A stretch of 64,000 nucleotides of DNA from Eukaryota sp. TZLM1-RC (lineage: Eukaryota > Metamonada: BaSk clade). The stretch lies in the NCBI GenBank assembly GCA_040285825.1, contig JAUPSS010000002.1:1860001-1924000 (forward strand). Reading direction: 5' to 3'. The position numbers were made by a program, and so were the translations under genes. Positions 9,127 to 19,862 of this stretch are shown here, one piece after another (within the stretch, counting starts at the first letter, position 1; each line of letters begins with the position of its first letter). Below the pieces are notes generated by a model. That model made no database searches. It saw only the letters and a list, made by a program, of their open reading frames with translations, and was not told the origin of the DNA.

Positions 9127-10525
9127 AGCAACACGGGTACAGTGCAAGCTCCCAAACCCCCTGTTACTCAAATGCATCTCTTTTCTCTCTTGTACATGTC
9201 TTTTAAAGTTACGGTTAGTTTCAAAACGCTTCAAAACCTCTATACAACTACATCTATCATCTGTAAGTGAACTACAGTTTGATCAAAAACTCTCAAACTA
9301 TGTTCGAGCACATTCTCTTCTTCCTTCCTTTTTGACCACATGCAAGTCACTGGAGGTTGTATCGTTACAACTATGTGACTTTTCATTTACCATCACCTCT
9401 TCTCTCTTCACTTATATACCCTCAACTACCTCAATTAAGCTCCTTAACCCTGTATCCCTAACGAACAAATTTGCCAACCGCTTTTATGCCATCCAGTGCA
9501 ACCAACTCAAGCCACTTCTTTCTTATACCATTTCTCCACAAAACAAGGAGCTTCATTTGTTTCTAGTAAAGGCATTTCCCCGTTCTCTTGACTCCAGGGT
9601 GATTGCTCGTCATCTTTTGGCTCTAACCAACTGGATTGGGTCACAAGAAGCGCACTTGACTCATTTTTTTGGTAATTTCTCCGCCGCAAAAGCTTATGGA
9701 GAATTTATAGATTTGTTTCTGCTGCCAGCTTTAAGTAAATTTAATTTGACCAAACTGACTTTAACTAGATTTCCAGATCTTTTAAACAATAGCGATAAGT
9801 ATTTTAATGATAATTGCATTCAAGAATTAGTATCGGATAGGTTCATTTCACCAGAAGTGGTCAATGCTTTTCTTGTCAATCGACGCAATCACTTGCCGTT
9901 TTCGATTGAAATGATGATTCAGAAAAGTCACCAGCTGTCAACAATCACTGACAAGGCCACCAAACTTAATTTAGCAATTGTTAGTAACTCTGAGGTTATT
10001 GATTTAAAACGACTCTATAGATTAGAGAGCCTAAAAATGGAAATTTGTGATGTTTTTAAAGAACTTTTATTACCAGAATCACTCTACTTTCTCTCCATAG
10101 ACGCAGAATGCTTAAATGCAGACTTTAAGTTTAATTTTCCTCCTTTTTTGAATGAAATTGAATTTTGCACAACTGAAATTGGCTTTTATGATTTAATTTT
10201 ATCTATTGAGGATCTAAACTACCTCAAGAGAATGTCGTTTCTTAACTGTACAATAGTTTTTTCTGGTAGACACTGGAACCTACTCCCTACCAAACCTTCC
10301 TTTCCTTCCACTGAGGTCCTTTTAGACTACACAGGTTGTCACCATGCAGGTGATGGAACTGAGCCTCCCTTTAATCTTTGCTGGGTTTGTTATTCAAGGG
10401 TGTCGTCTCTGTTTAAGTCCTTGGAACTTGTACCGGGAATGGATAGCATTAGTGAAGGTGAAGGTAGTGAAGTTGGGGAGGGTGAAGATATTATCGGCAA
10501 CATGGATTTGTCAGATGTGGATTAG
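9122..10525 (+). CDS. F-box protein, 467 aa
   Basis: ATG start, TAG stop. Residues about 10-45 form an F-box: LPNPLLLKCISFL, then LLKLRLVSKRFKTS, the usual Leu-Pro...Leu-Arg-Leu-Val-Ser-Lys-Arg-Phe pattern that binds Skp1. By family, F-box proteins select substrates for SCF ubiquitin ligases. The middle part has leucine-spaced segments (for example LKRLYRLESLKMEICDVF and LNYLKRMSFLNCT) suggestive of degenerate leucine-rich repeats, though no regular repeat unit is obvious. A CxxC pair occurs late (GCHHAGD...CWVCYSRV). The C-terminus is acidic (EGEGSEVGEGEDIIGN). Copy B1 ends 48 bp upstream, so the promoter is very short or partly transposon-derived. Confidence 0.8.
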   Translation: MTATRVQCKLPNPLLLKCISFLSCTCLLKLRLVSKRFKTSIQLHLSSVSELQFDQKLSNYVRAHSLLPSFLTTCKSLEVVSLQLCDFSFTITSSLFTYIPSTTSIKLLNPVSLTNKFANRFYAIQCNQLKPLLSYTISPQNKELHLFLVKAFPRSLDSRVIARHLLALTNWIGSQEAHLTHFFGNFSAAKAYGEFIDLFLLPALSKFNLTKLTLTRFPDLLNNSDKYFNDNCIQELVSDRFISPEVVNAFLVNRRNHLPFSIEMMIQKSHQLSTITDKATKLNLAIVSNSEVIDLKRLYRLESLKMEICDVFKELLLPESLYFLSIDAECLNADFKFNFPPFLNEIEFCTTEIGFYDLILSIEDLNYLKRMSFLNCTIVFSGRHWNLLPTKPSFPSTEVLLDYTGCHHAGDGTEPPFNLCWVCYSRVSSLFKSLELVPGMDSISEGEGSEVGEGEDIIGNMDLSDVD

Positions 10526-11414
10526 GGGCAGTTTTTGGACTGTTTTCCTCTTGTGTCTTTGGCAATTTCATTTTCCTTGTATAGTGTTTTTTTTTCTGTT
10601 TTTTTTTCTGTTTTTACTTTTTGTTTATTTGTTTTTGCACTTCTTGTCACAATTCTCTTTTATAAAAAATTACCATCATTCTTGGCCTTTTTTATTTTTT
10701 CACTTTGAATTTTTTGTCAGTGATTCAGTTCTATGACTCACATCATTTTAAAATATTTGAAAAAAAATCCAGTTTTTCCTGGACCATTGAAGAAAAGCAA
10801 ACAATGTCGTCACAGTGTTCTCAACGAAGAAATTATGACATGAAGCAGAATTGGTCGCTCAAGAACTTTGTTTTGTTTGAAAGTTATATTTCGCTAGCTT
10901 ATATCAGTGAAAACCTCTACAAAGTTAGACCTCTATGTACTGAACAATTGCCAATAGAAGCACCACAAAAGTACAGATTATGTAACGAAATCGAAGTATA
11001 ATAACCCATTTAGGGTTTATACGATTTTATTGTTCTTCACACACAAACTAATGTTCTAAAGCGAGTTATATAAATATTATTTGATATGATCAGATGTATT
11101 CAGTTTAAAGTTCATAACTTCACATTATTTAAAAATAATGAAGAAGAGATTGTTGATATCGAAACGGGTTATTTGGATTTGTTCTTAGCCAATAAGGAAA
11201 AGAACACTGTCTGGAAAAGGGAGTAGACCACTTGTTCTCAAAGCATTTGTCTTCAAAAATTTTGCTCAATTTCTCAGATGACTGTTTTTCCCGTGCATTA
11301 TTAGTTAAATCTTCAGAATTATTAACGAAATTTTGTTCAACTTAGTGTGTAAGTTTAATAAAAGTTGAAACATTTCAATTTGAAATTTTCAAATGCAAAC
11401 CCTTCCAACAAACA
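10526..11414. other. 889-bp intergenic stretch with one doubtful small ORF
   Basis: Begins with a long T-rich 3' flank (10570-10700). An ATG-started frame at 10804-11001 (65 codons, MSSQCSQRRNYDMKQNW to CNEIEV) has no recognisable domain. The rest, including a short acidic reading near 11140-11200 (EEEIVDIETGYLDLFLA), may be old transposon debris. No RNA gene was recognised. Confidence 0.35.
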
Positions 11415-13190
11415 ATGGGCAACAATCAGTCTCAACTATTCTCTCCATACCGTAACGTCCTCAGTGCTCTCACTTCCCCTCAATCCCTACCAGCAGATTT
11501 TTTGTCCCCTTTGCTCAACATCAACCACCTTCCCTTGAGTGATTTATCACTTGTTGTCAGGCCCTATGTTCCACTTATACCACGCAGTCCTCACATAGAC
11601 CATCTCTTTTCGTCCACTATATCTATTCTCAATGATGAGTCTCCACAACATCCCCATCTAAAACCACTGACTTTTCTCTCCACTATCTTTGCCAAGGTTC
11701 TCTCTTCTCAATCGTCACCACACCATCTTATACCGTCTTTACTATCAGCTTCTCTTAAATACCTTATCTCATATCTCTCTTCATCACCCGACACACCATT
11801 GGATCAGTCTGTGCCATTTCTTCTTTTGGTTTGTTCCCTTTCTTACCCTTTTTTGTCTGAAGACGGATCAACAGGAGTAGTAGAACTTGTGCATGAGTTT
11901 CTCTGCAAAGTTCTCATTCATTTTCAGGATTATGATTTAGTAATTGAATCCTCCAAGTTAATTTTCATGAACAAAGACATTGATAGTTGTCAAGAAATTT
12001 TATTAGTTTGCTTTCTTGTTTTATCGTTTCTTTTGCCCAAGTCAGCTCAGGATTCCTTCACTGCCACCTCATTGATCACGTCACCATCGACTGTAGATAG
12101 CTCAAATTCATTATTTTCTGTTACATGTACTTTTGATTGCTTTTTTACTTATTTATCTTATTTAGGATCCGAAATGATGGCTAGTAGCTCAAATTTTCAA
12201 CAACATGCAGCCAAGTTCTCACTTTTTTTGTACCTTTTGGTTTCGTCTTCTTCTTTCCCGGTGTTTCTTGGTTCGAAGATTGACATTTCCCCAATATTTG
12301 GGACACTAATCTCTATCTTATCTACAGTTGATCCTCTCTCTGATCCCCCTATGACGCTTTCCTTATTGACAACCTTGGTGACCCTCACATCTGATCCCTT
12401 CATCTGCCATAATTTGTTCTTTAAAAGGAACAAATTTTCCAAACTTATTCACCAGTATTGCATCCCTAATTCCCTGGGCACGGAGTTGATTTACACTTTA
12501 ACTAAATTAGTTTTTAAATGTACATTATTTGTTGAAAATGATCCCACACACAAAGAAATTAGAAGCTGTTTTCTAAACCATTTTTCAGTGATTCTTTGCT
12601 ATTTATTAGCTAATTGTACAGATATTGATTTAAATGTTGCTGAACAACTGTTTAAATTGTTTGATGTTATTTATAAGTCGATTGAGCAACATGTTTGTAG
12701 TGATGTTGTTGAGCTCAACACTCAAACTTTGGAAAATTTCAGGTCGTCCCAAGATGTCAGTCCAGAATTAATTGAGGAAGTAGATTCTTGCTTGATTGAA
12801 CTTTTGACTGTTTTATTGCACGCTATTGGTAACTTGTTGTTCAAGAATTATCGAGATAATGTTAACCTCTGTTTAACTGTGGTGAATAACTTTGATTTGT
12901 TGCAAAATATTTCAAACTTTTTGGATATAGAAGCTGTGGACTATTTGATTTTCATTGCGGAAACCCTTCAATCGGCAACTGATGGATTTTTTGATAGCCA
13001 TGGGGAAGTTGCTGCTTTCACCCTTAATAAAATGGACGAAATTCATAATTCAATTAAAAATGGTGTTGTTTCAATCAATTCATCCCAATTATTTGAATTA
13101 GAAATTGATTTAACAAGCCACAGCTCGTTCTTTAAAAATTGTTTAATTTCCATAGTGTCCAATTACTTTCCGTTTATATCTGAGGAATAA
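11415..13190 (+). CDS. Dymeclin-like N-myristoylated helical protein, 591 aa
   Basis: ATG start, TAA stop. Begins MGNNQSQ, a good N-myristoylation signal (Gly2, Ser6). The rest is helical and leucine-rich without charged low-complexity parts, consistent with an armadillo/HEAT-like alpha solenoid. The length, the N-terminal MG signal and a late acidic helix followed by VNLCLTVVNNFDLLQNIS resemble the organisation of dymeclin, a Golgi-associated protein of eukaryotes in which that region reads as a variant of 'NPNLVYALLYK..LFEQ'. Hydrophobic stretches such as LLLVCSLSYPFL are probably buried helices and not membrane spans. HID-1 is the alternative. The family call rests on general features and a weak C-terminal match. 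Confidence 0.5.
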   Translation: MGNNQSQLFSPYRNVLSALTSPQSLPADFLSPLLNINHLPLSDLSLVVRPYVPLIPRSPHIDHLFSSTISILNDESPQHPHLKPLTFLSTIFAKVLSSQSSPHHLIPSLLSASLKYLISYLSSSPDTPLDQSVPFLLLVCSLSYPFLSEDGSTGVVELVHEFLCKVLIHFQDYDLVIESSKLIFMNKDIDSCQEILLVCFLVLSFLLPKSAQDSFTATSLITSPSTVDSSNSLFSVTCTFDCFFTYLSYLGSEMMASSSNFQQHAAKFSLFLYLLVSSSSFPVFLGSKIDISPIFGTLISILSTVDPLSDPPMTLSLLTTLVTLTSDPFICHNLFFKRNKFSKLIHQYCIPNSLGTELIYTLTKLVFKCTLFVENDPTHKEIRSCFLNHFSVILCYLLANCTDIDLNVAEQLFKLFDVIYKSIEQHVCSDVVELNTQTLENFRSSQDVSPELIEEVDSCLIELLTVLLHAIGNLLFKNYRDNVNLCLTVVNNFDLLQNISNFLDIEAVDYLIFIAETLQSATDGFFDSHGEVAAFTLNKMDEIHNSIKNGVVSINSSQLFELEIDLTSHSSFFKNCLISIVSNYFPFISEE

Positions 13191-14237
13191 TTTCCTGTTT
13201 TAATATTTAATTTTTTTGTTCTGTGAATTCTGTATTTTTCTTAATTTATTTATTTCGCTACCATTTTGTTTACTTGTCATTTTTTTAATAGTATTTGATA
13301 AACCATTTCTTTAAACAACTTTTTTTTAGAAATTTGAAGTTTTTTAGAAATTTGTTACAAATCATGGATAAGTAAGCTTCAGTACTTTTAGAAACAGTAC
13401 ACTTACTACAACGTTTGTTTCCCATATCTACACCAACAACAGTTTTAGATTCTGTCACTAAGATTCAAGAAACCCCTTTTTTTTCTATTTAAATGAAAGC
13501 ATTTACTGCTTTCGCTGCACACCTTTTATAATAATGATGTGCTCTTATCAAATCCAGTAGACAAACCTGATATTGACAAGTGTATAATCCTTGTGTAAAT
13601 AAATCAAGGTTTGTTAGTGAACTTTTTCAAAAATATCTTTATTCCTTATAGGTATTCACGCAAAAACTAGAACTCAATATCCCCAATATAGGCATCAACA
13701 TCATCTCTTCAGTGCGCGATTTTTATACTCTACTTCTAATTGCAACAGTGCTTTGGTTCATGGGGGCAATAATTGTAGTCCATCTAAAGTTTTTGGAGGG
13801 AGTGAGAATAAAGAGTTTCTAAAAAATCAACCAATACACAACTAAACCTCCACATCCTCAGAATCTGCCTCCCCTACATCAAAACAATTAATTACTAAAG
13901 ATTCAGAAAATTTCCCAAAAGAAGAGTGAATTAGAAATTAACTTCACCATTCCCTTAAAAATAGAAAATACAATCCTGTTTTGCCAGTAAACACGATTTA
14001 AGTTTCTTCCAGTTCTTTCCTTTACAACTACAACAAAATCCTCAAGGAAAGCCATAGCAGCCGTACCCAAAGAAATCTACAACGAGATCCTCTAATAATA
14101 TGGCTCTTCAGGCAATGAGGTTTGAAAGAGGATTTATGGAGGATTAATTTCTGCTTTTTCATATCTAAAGTTCCCGTCCTACCATTTACGGCTTCACTCA
14201 TTAACTCAACACCTTTTTATTGATCGCCTTTTGGTAA
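13191..14237. other. 1-kb intergenic stretch holding retrotransposon debris
   Basis: T-rich 3' flank of the preceding gene, then unassigned sequence. A minus-strand reading near 13360-13450 gives VVGVDMGNKRCSKC, too short to assign. A family-X retrotransposon scrap lies at 13842-14075. Confidence 0.5.
13842..14075 (-). pseudogene. Non-LTR retrotransposon C-terminal scrap (family X-like)
   Basis: Minus-strand translation with frameshifts reads LGTAAMAFLEDFVVVVKER, then WQNRIVFSIFKGMVK, and ends EADSEDVEV before a TAG. This is the conserved tail also seen at 3.7, 33.5 and 53.6 kb. Confidence 0.65.
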
Positions 14238-15020
14238 ATGCAAATTCCTCAATATGCATTTGATATCCACGTTACTCTCACTTTTGGCAGCATACCATCA
14301 AGATCAGTGACAATATCATCAGTCATCAAGTTTGATCCCCAGAGTCATCGGCGCACACAAGGTTATACACAAATCATCTTCAACAACTTCTGTCATCGAC
14401 CAGTACTCACACGTGAAACTCTTTATGTCTCCGGAACTTTATCATATAACTTGGAAGATGATTTTATTCACAAATTTGAAGGAACTATACGTCCTGCATA
14501 TAAGAACAGCATAAAGCTCACAGGGAAGGCCATTATAACACCTTTGCTCTTCAAGTCACGATTAGTAGAAATGTCCATAGGTCTTTCACCTGAATCAAGT
14601 TGCACTCTTGATAGGTTTACCTTAACCCTTCTGCACACTGATTCCGCTATTCCCAAGATCAATGCAGAGCCTTGTTCGCCTTATACAGATACTCTTAGAT
14701 GTCATAAGCCCATGATTGCTTCATCCCCTGTTATTCTATCCTCATTGAGAACTTTTTCTCCTGACATACCTTCAACACCGTCTTTAAGGAAACAACGGCC
14801 AAATCATCCCCCTTTCAGTCTAGGAGCGTCTCAATCTCGCCATTTGTGTTCCAGGTCTTTACATTCTCCCCATGGTCTTGGAAGCGGTGGTTGTGATAGT
14901 GGGGAATTGGGAAGAACGATGCAAGCTGCGTCATTTTGTCCAAAATGTGGGCTGAAATATATTGATATTTCAGACACTTTATGTAGCTGTTGCCAAACAA
15001 AAAGACCTTTTATAAGCTGA
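14238..15020 (+). CDS. Hypothetical protein with C-terminal zinc ribbon, 260 aa
   Basis: ATG start, TGA stop. The N-terminal ~130 residues look like a beta-rich globular domain (alternating FDIHVTLTFG, VTISSVIKF, TLYVSGTLSY). The middle (residues 150-220) is a Ser/Pro-rich linker. The C-terminus has CPKCGLKY followed 8 residues later by LCSCC, that is two Cys-x2-Cys pairs, a small zinc ribbon. No catalytic motif is seen and the family is not recognised. It stands alone between retrotransposon debris and a hAT element. Confidence 0.55.
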   Translation: MQIPQYAFDIHVTLTFGSIPSRSVTISSVIKFDPQSHRRTQGYTQIIFNNFCHRPVLTRETLYVSGTLSYNLEDDFIHKFEGTIRPAYKNSIKLTGKAIITPLLFKSRLVEMSIGLSPESSCTLDRFTLTLLHTDSAIPKINAEPCSPYTDTLRCHKPMIASSPVILSSLRTFSPDIPSTPSLRKQRPNHPPFSLGASQSRHLCSRSLHSPHGLGSGGCDSGELGRTMQAASFCPKCGLKYIDISDTLCSCCQTKRPFIS

Positions 15021-15361
15021 TTCGATTTGGTTTTATTCAATTTTAGTCAAGTATTAGTATTTTTTTAATGTAGTTTTAATTGTAGTGTACATGTTGATTT
15101 TTAATTTCAATTCTTTCACAAATTCTAATTGGACTCAAATTCTATTTCGCACTTTGATGATTTGGAGAATCACATTTAATTAAAATTAAATCATTGGGAA
15201 TTGTATGTATTAGTTTCAATGTCTTTAACAGCTCTGTTACTTCTACGACTTTAGAGCATTGAAATTTGTTACTAGGGTCTACTTACAATTGAATTTCCTA
15301 TATGTGTTGCTATAGATGATATTAATTCAAATATTCAATGGTATTGATGCCATCTGAAAGC
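15021..15361. other. Intergenic flank, nothing recognised
   Basis: AT-rich 3' flank of the zinc-ribbon gene; no ORF or repeat of note. The last 8 bases (CTGAAAGC, 15354-15361) are the left target duplication of the hAT element. Confidence 0.6.
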
Positions 15362-15377
15362 TAGAGTTGGGCAAAGA

Positions 15378-15493
15378 TCGACTCGAATTTTCGAGTTGCG
15401 ATTTCACTCGAACTTGACTCCAGTCGAGTCGAGTTCAAGTTGTGTTTTTTCCAGACTCGAGTTCGAGTTGAGTTCGAGTTTTACTCAACTCGA
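15378..15493 (+). repeat. Left subterminal repeat array of the hAT element
   Basis: Repeated variants of CTCGAGTTCGAGT / ACTCGAACTTGACTC in both orientations inside the left terminus. A matching array lies at 16465-16590 next to the right terminus. Likely transposase-binding sites by analogy with other hAT elements. Confidence 0.8.
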
Positions 15494-15882
15494 AATCTGG
15501 TATCAAATCTAGGTTTTTTTCAATGCATATTCCCTGGAATAAAACAGGTTCACTTAAACACCGTCGTGATAAGCTTTCTGAGGGTTTTTCTTACAGTGTT
15601 TGTCCTCCAGACACCAAAAAGAGTCATAAAATCCTAAATCACTAAGTGTTTGTAAGTTTTTCTACGATGGGCTTGTCATTGAAGAGCGTCGTGTTTGTAA
15701 TCATTGCCTTGAATAAATTTATGCCCTTTCAACATCAGTTTCTGTTCTTATTGCACACTACGCTAAGAAACACCCTAATTTCGACATCTCTCCCCCTGAA
15801 GAGGATGTACATCCTCAGCCAGCTGTCACCAAATACTTAGAACAACCATTTTCGCTTCAACTGTCTCCTACACAACTAACTT

Positions 15883-16346
15883 GATCCTAGAGTGAAAGGT
15901 CGTTTGCTCTCCCGTTTTATCAACACTCAAGAGCACAAACAACGTCTTTTGCAAATCTTTGAAGACGAATATCCCAAAACTGTAGTTCCAATGAGAGTAG
16001 AAGAACCTATTAATGATTTCTGGCAGAAGCAGAGATGTTGGCGACACAAAGGGGACAAGAACAAAATCTTGCTCAACCAATGGTCACTGAAATAATGGCT
16101 TACGAAAGAGAAGAACTTGTACCCATTTCAACAAACATTCTACAATGGTGGAACGTCACCAAGGTTCGGTTTCCAAGATTAGCTCGAATGGCTCGGGACT
16201 ATTTATCAATCCAAGCATCATCTGTCGCATCTGAAAGTCTTTTTTCACTTGCGGGTAATATGGTTACTGACAAACGAAATTTGTTGACTGATGAGATGAT
16301 TGAGGCAGTTATGTGTTTGAAATCATGGAAGAAGAACGAAGAATAG
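15883..16346 (+). pseudogene. hAT transposase C-terminal remnant
   Basis: Starts DPRVKGRLLSRFINTQEH (the DPR.K region before the dimerisation domain). After a frameshift near 16020 it continues with ILQWW, RFPRLARMARDYLSIQASSV, ASESLFSLAGN and MCLKSWKK, the hAT C-terminal dimerisation domain. The DDE catalytic core and BED finger are absent. Confidence 0.88.
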
Positions 16347-16613
16347 ACTTCTTGTGTTGGGAGGATGTGTTATGTTTTAATTGCATCAATAAAAGTTGTT
16401 ATGTTTGCCTAAATACTGATTTTTATACCATTTCGCTTTGCTAATTGCCGTTTTCAAGTTGAAACTTTTGATTTCGAGTTCGAGTCGAGTAAGAATTTTT
16501 GATCTCGAGTACGAGTGGAGTTGGAGTTGTGCAAGTCGAGTTCGAGTTACCACTTTTCCAATTTCGAGTTCGAGTCAAGTTCGAGTCGAGTGTTGCCCAA
16601 CTCTACTGAAAGC

Positions 16614-17063
16614 TTATTTATCTTAAACTCACATCTCTTTCTGTTAATATAGTCCTTTATACCACAGACGTTTAGATGCAAATTAACGGCTGTACCTTTG
16701 TGCTGATGAATGAACATTTTTCAGTACTATCTACGAGTGTTTGGAATTGGTCATATTCCATGGTTGCTTTCATTGATCCAGGTTGTTTCACCAACAACAT
16801 TTGTTGCTCCCAGTGTTGACACACAATGTAACAGAATCTTTATTTAATGACATTGATTCAATAACATCTGAGTATATTTAATGACATAACATTGTTGAAT
16901 CGCCCTTAGATGAAGTAGACCTTTTCTTATGGTGGACCATATGAAGATAGTACTCTATTCTGGCGAGGAGAAGAACATCAGGCTATTTGCAAGGAATATT
17001 CCAAGGACTGCAGTGATTCACAATTCAACAGAATGGTATTTAGACTGTTATTCAATCCGAAAA
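16614..17063. other. 450-bp gap, nothing recognised
   Basis: Sequence between the hAT right flank and the left end of Fanzor copy A2. No ORF over about 40 codons with support, and no repeat shared with other parts of the window. Confidence 0.5.
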
Positions 17064-17697
17064 GAGAGTATCGACAGCAACTAGTAGTCTTGGTGTCAAA
17101 TCATCACTTTTAGACAGTTCCCCGAGACTGAAAAAATCATGTGTGAATAAATTAAGTCCACCATGATTCTGAAAGAATGCTGCTTACAACTGTACTCAAT
17201 AATGTAAAACGACCTTCGCTGTGACTTTCACAACCACGGCAAGCTGTGGAATGTAATGTGGATTAGAGAAATGCCATTCTCTTATCAAAGTGTAATATAA
17301 AAAGTTCTGTACGAGTAGAAGGTGTGGAGTTAATCAGTACGCTATTAGTAATCAATAGTTATCAAAAATGAGTAGAAAAACACGTAGAAAGAGTACACTG
17401 GGAGTCCTAATGTTTGGAAAAGGAGGTAAGTGAGGGAAATAAGAACCTAGTTTACGCAGTGAGGGGAAAGTGTGGGAATAGTGAAAACCTCCCAAAACCA
17501 AGTTGAGGGTTAAAACCTCCCAGAACAGACAACCAGAAGTCGAATATGAGGTGACAAGTGTAAAATTTGATAAATGAGCTCTTTATTCTCACTGCATGTC
17601 AGACACCCACTTTGTTTCACGTGTATTCACTCGGTCTTGTGCACCCAACTCGCTGCTGACCCCTGCAGCGGTGCAATAAATTCGGACTGACCTTCCT

Positions 17698-19523
17698 TTG
17701 ATCACCGAGATTTGTCAAGAAGCTTCTTTATTGCTTCAATCTTTTGTTTTAAATTTTCCGTTGGTATCTAGAGCTCTAGTGGAACAGGATGAATGGTATC
17801 TTTTTATGACCGTCATCACCACTAATTCTTTTCCGAAGCCATCCACCTCCAGAGGCCAACGCCAATTACTCCATATCTTTTACAGTGGATTTTTTCCTGA
17901 ATGCTCACAAGATATGTCTCTTGTTTCTTCATGGGAAAATACTTTAGTGCCTTATAGAAATTCATTCATTCTTTTTCTCAATGCTTGGCTGCAATCTCAG
18001 AAATGTAATTTATCAATAGAAAAGGACTTTCTCCTTATCTTGCTTGTCGGGCTCGTCAATTGGCGTCTAACGTTAAGACAAGTTTACCTAAAATATGTCA
18101 ATCCTGAACAAAAAACTTCATTCGTGCTCATTGTAGAGCTCTAGATAAAACGAATGTCTGTGCCAACTATCTTCTCTCTCTTTTACAAGATGAACCCTTA
18201 GCCCAACCCAAAGAAGTAGTTGTTCATTCTGTTCTCGAACACTACATCAATTTCAATCTGAATAATTCAAGAGAAAGATTTTTTTTATTAAATGCATGTA
18301 AGTTTATCTTGAATCTCCGGCAAAAATTTCCTTCCACTGCTTTTCTTCTGATTTCAAATGATAAAATCACCTTTTTTTCAAAAGAAATTGGTGAGCTTTT
18401 TCTCTTTAATCTTAAAATTTCACAGTACTTACTCACTTTCTTTTCTCATATGCATTACTGCAAGAAATTTAGAATAATACCTTTAGCTTCTCATAAAGGT
18501 TCTGATTTTCATGAGGTACCTTCACATGTGTTCCACTCTGTGAAAAAATTCCCACTTATTGAAGGATCATCTTCCAAAACAAAGTTCATCAAAAATACAT
18601 GTCTTAACCAAAAAATTTAATATCAACAGAAAAGTTTGAAAAATAGATTTCAAAAATTTTTTTATTGAAAACTAATGGTAATGAACTGTTTTTGACCTCT
18701 GAAGGTAAAAATAATGACACAAAAAACACAGATGGGCTGGATGAACCACCGAAGAAAAGAAGATTGAAAAGAGAAATGAAAATTGACCCTGATGCCAACA
18801 AAACCAGAGAAACACAGTTGAAGGGCACAAAAAAAGCCGCGTCGAAGACGTAGATATCCAGTCGAAATTTCACCTGAAAGGCCCCTTATTGGCGTCGATC
18901 TAGGACAATCTAGATTATGTGGTTACTTCTTAACTGATAATGAATGTGGAGTTATCCCTTGTCCAATTGGCAGAAGATACATGACAAAACCTTCACCCAG
19001 TAAAGACTCTTTCAACCAATATTCCATTCAAAATTTCAACCAATATTTGAACCATTGGAATTTGGTCAGGAGAAAAGTGTATTTGGAAAGTAATCGCCAG
19101 AAATGGAAAATAATTAAATTTGATAACCGCAGACAAGAAGAGAGACGGTTCAGAAAGAGTCTCAACAAGTTTCAAAGGCTGGCTGGACATCCTGAAAAAC
19201 TCTATCTTGCTGTGGGTTCTGCTAATTTCCCTTCTGATTGCCGAAAAGTCAATCGATATGGATCAGCAAAAGCTTTCAGAAAATGGTTGTGTTATCAAAA
19301 GAACGTGAAGCACTTGTCAACCAGTGAATTTAATACAAGCAAACTGTCCAGTTGTTGCATGGCCGAGAATATTCAAGCAGGCTCATGGAAGATGCGTATT
19401 TGTACTGAGTGTCAAATAGTATATGACAGAGATATTTCCGCTGCAAAAAACATTCAAATTAAGAAGAAAGCGGAATTGTCACCGGAAAGATACATTTGCC
19501 CAGAAGTTCTGTTGAGGAAATGA
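17698..19523 (+). pseudogene. Fanzor-A (TnpB-like) nuclease, copy A2
   Basis: Best preserved family-A coding region, in frame blocks. The N-terminal block (17698-18144) and middle block (18309-18620) are helical. After the basic linker DEPPKKRRLKREMK (18741-18780) the C-terminal block carries RuvC-I GVDLGQSRLCGYF with its Asp, a helical segment, then SEFNTSKLSSCC (RuvC-II Glu plus first Cys pair), ICTECQ (second pair) and YDRDISAAKNIQIKKKAE (RuvC-III Asp). It ends CPEVLLRK. At least three breaks exist: a frame change near 18100, a stop after NQKI at 18620, and one extra A in the run at 18828. All three RuvC acidic residues are intact, so this copy died recently. The pattern is closer to bacterial TnpB (DRDxxAAxNI) than family B is. 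Confidence 0.85.
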
Positions 19524-19600
19524 ATGGGGATCTTGAGCACACAGAAACAAAAACTTTGGAAAAACTGATATTTTATTTTGAGTTTTTTATGTTATTTTTA

Positions 19601-19861
19601 ATTTTTTTGAAGAACTTTTGAGACTGATCCACAAATGCCCTAGTAGCATTTGGTAGATTAACTTAGATACATGAAGTTGCGAGGCTTTGTTCTGCGAAAG
19701 CAGTAGGTGTATATTAGTGAGGTACCACATTGATGAAGATCATGATTGGCTTTGTCAAATGACGCTACATGTCTCTTACAGCCTGTAAGTAGACATTGAG
19801 AAAGTTGAAAACAGGAGTGAATTTCACAGGGGAATGCATGATATGTGAAATTCACAGTTAT
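19601..19861 (+). repeat. Fanzor-A right-end tail, copy R2 (candidate guide-RNA region)
   Basis: Begins 78 bp after the Fanzor stop codon. Same conserved blocks as R1 and R3, with the terminal inverted repeat GTGAATTTCAC / GTGAAATTCAC intact at about 19817-19856. By analogy with TnpB/Fanzor guide RNAs, the bases right after the end (here the start of the adjoining coding sequence) would form the guide segment; this is inference. Confidence 0.85.
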
Positions 19862-19862
19862 A

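Larger units (their letters stand above)
15362..16605 (+). mobile_element. hAT-family transposon, 1244 bp, with perfect TIRs and TSD
   Basis: Terminal inverted repeats TAGAGTTGGGCAA (15362-15374) and its exact complement (16593-16605). It is flanked by the perfect 8-bp duplication CTGAAAGC (15354-15361 and 16606-16613), the length typical of hAT. Both ends carry clusters of a subterminal motif around TCGAGTTCGAGTCGAG (about 15378-15493 and 16465-16590), the usual kind of hAT transposase-binding array. The inside holds only the end of a transposase gene, so the element is non-autonomous. Confidence 0.92.
17064..19861 (+). mobile_element. Fanzor-A transposon copy A2, full length (2.8 kb)
   Basis: The only copy with left end, coding region and tail contiguous. 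The left end (17064 to about 17690) is non-coding and nearly collinear with 1113-1730. Coding region 17698-19523; tail 19601-19861. The element ends one base before the ATG of the next gene (19863), so the host 5' flank is entirely transposon. No clear target duplication or terminal inverted repeat was found, as expected for elements related to IS200/605 or IS607. Confidence 0.8.

Noticed and set aside
13360-13450. Minus-strand VVGVDMGNKRCSKC, similar at first sight to a RuvC-I strand or another DxG transposase motif
   Set aside because: Only about 30 codons without further motifs or matching flanks; chance cannot be excluded.
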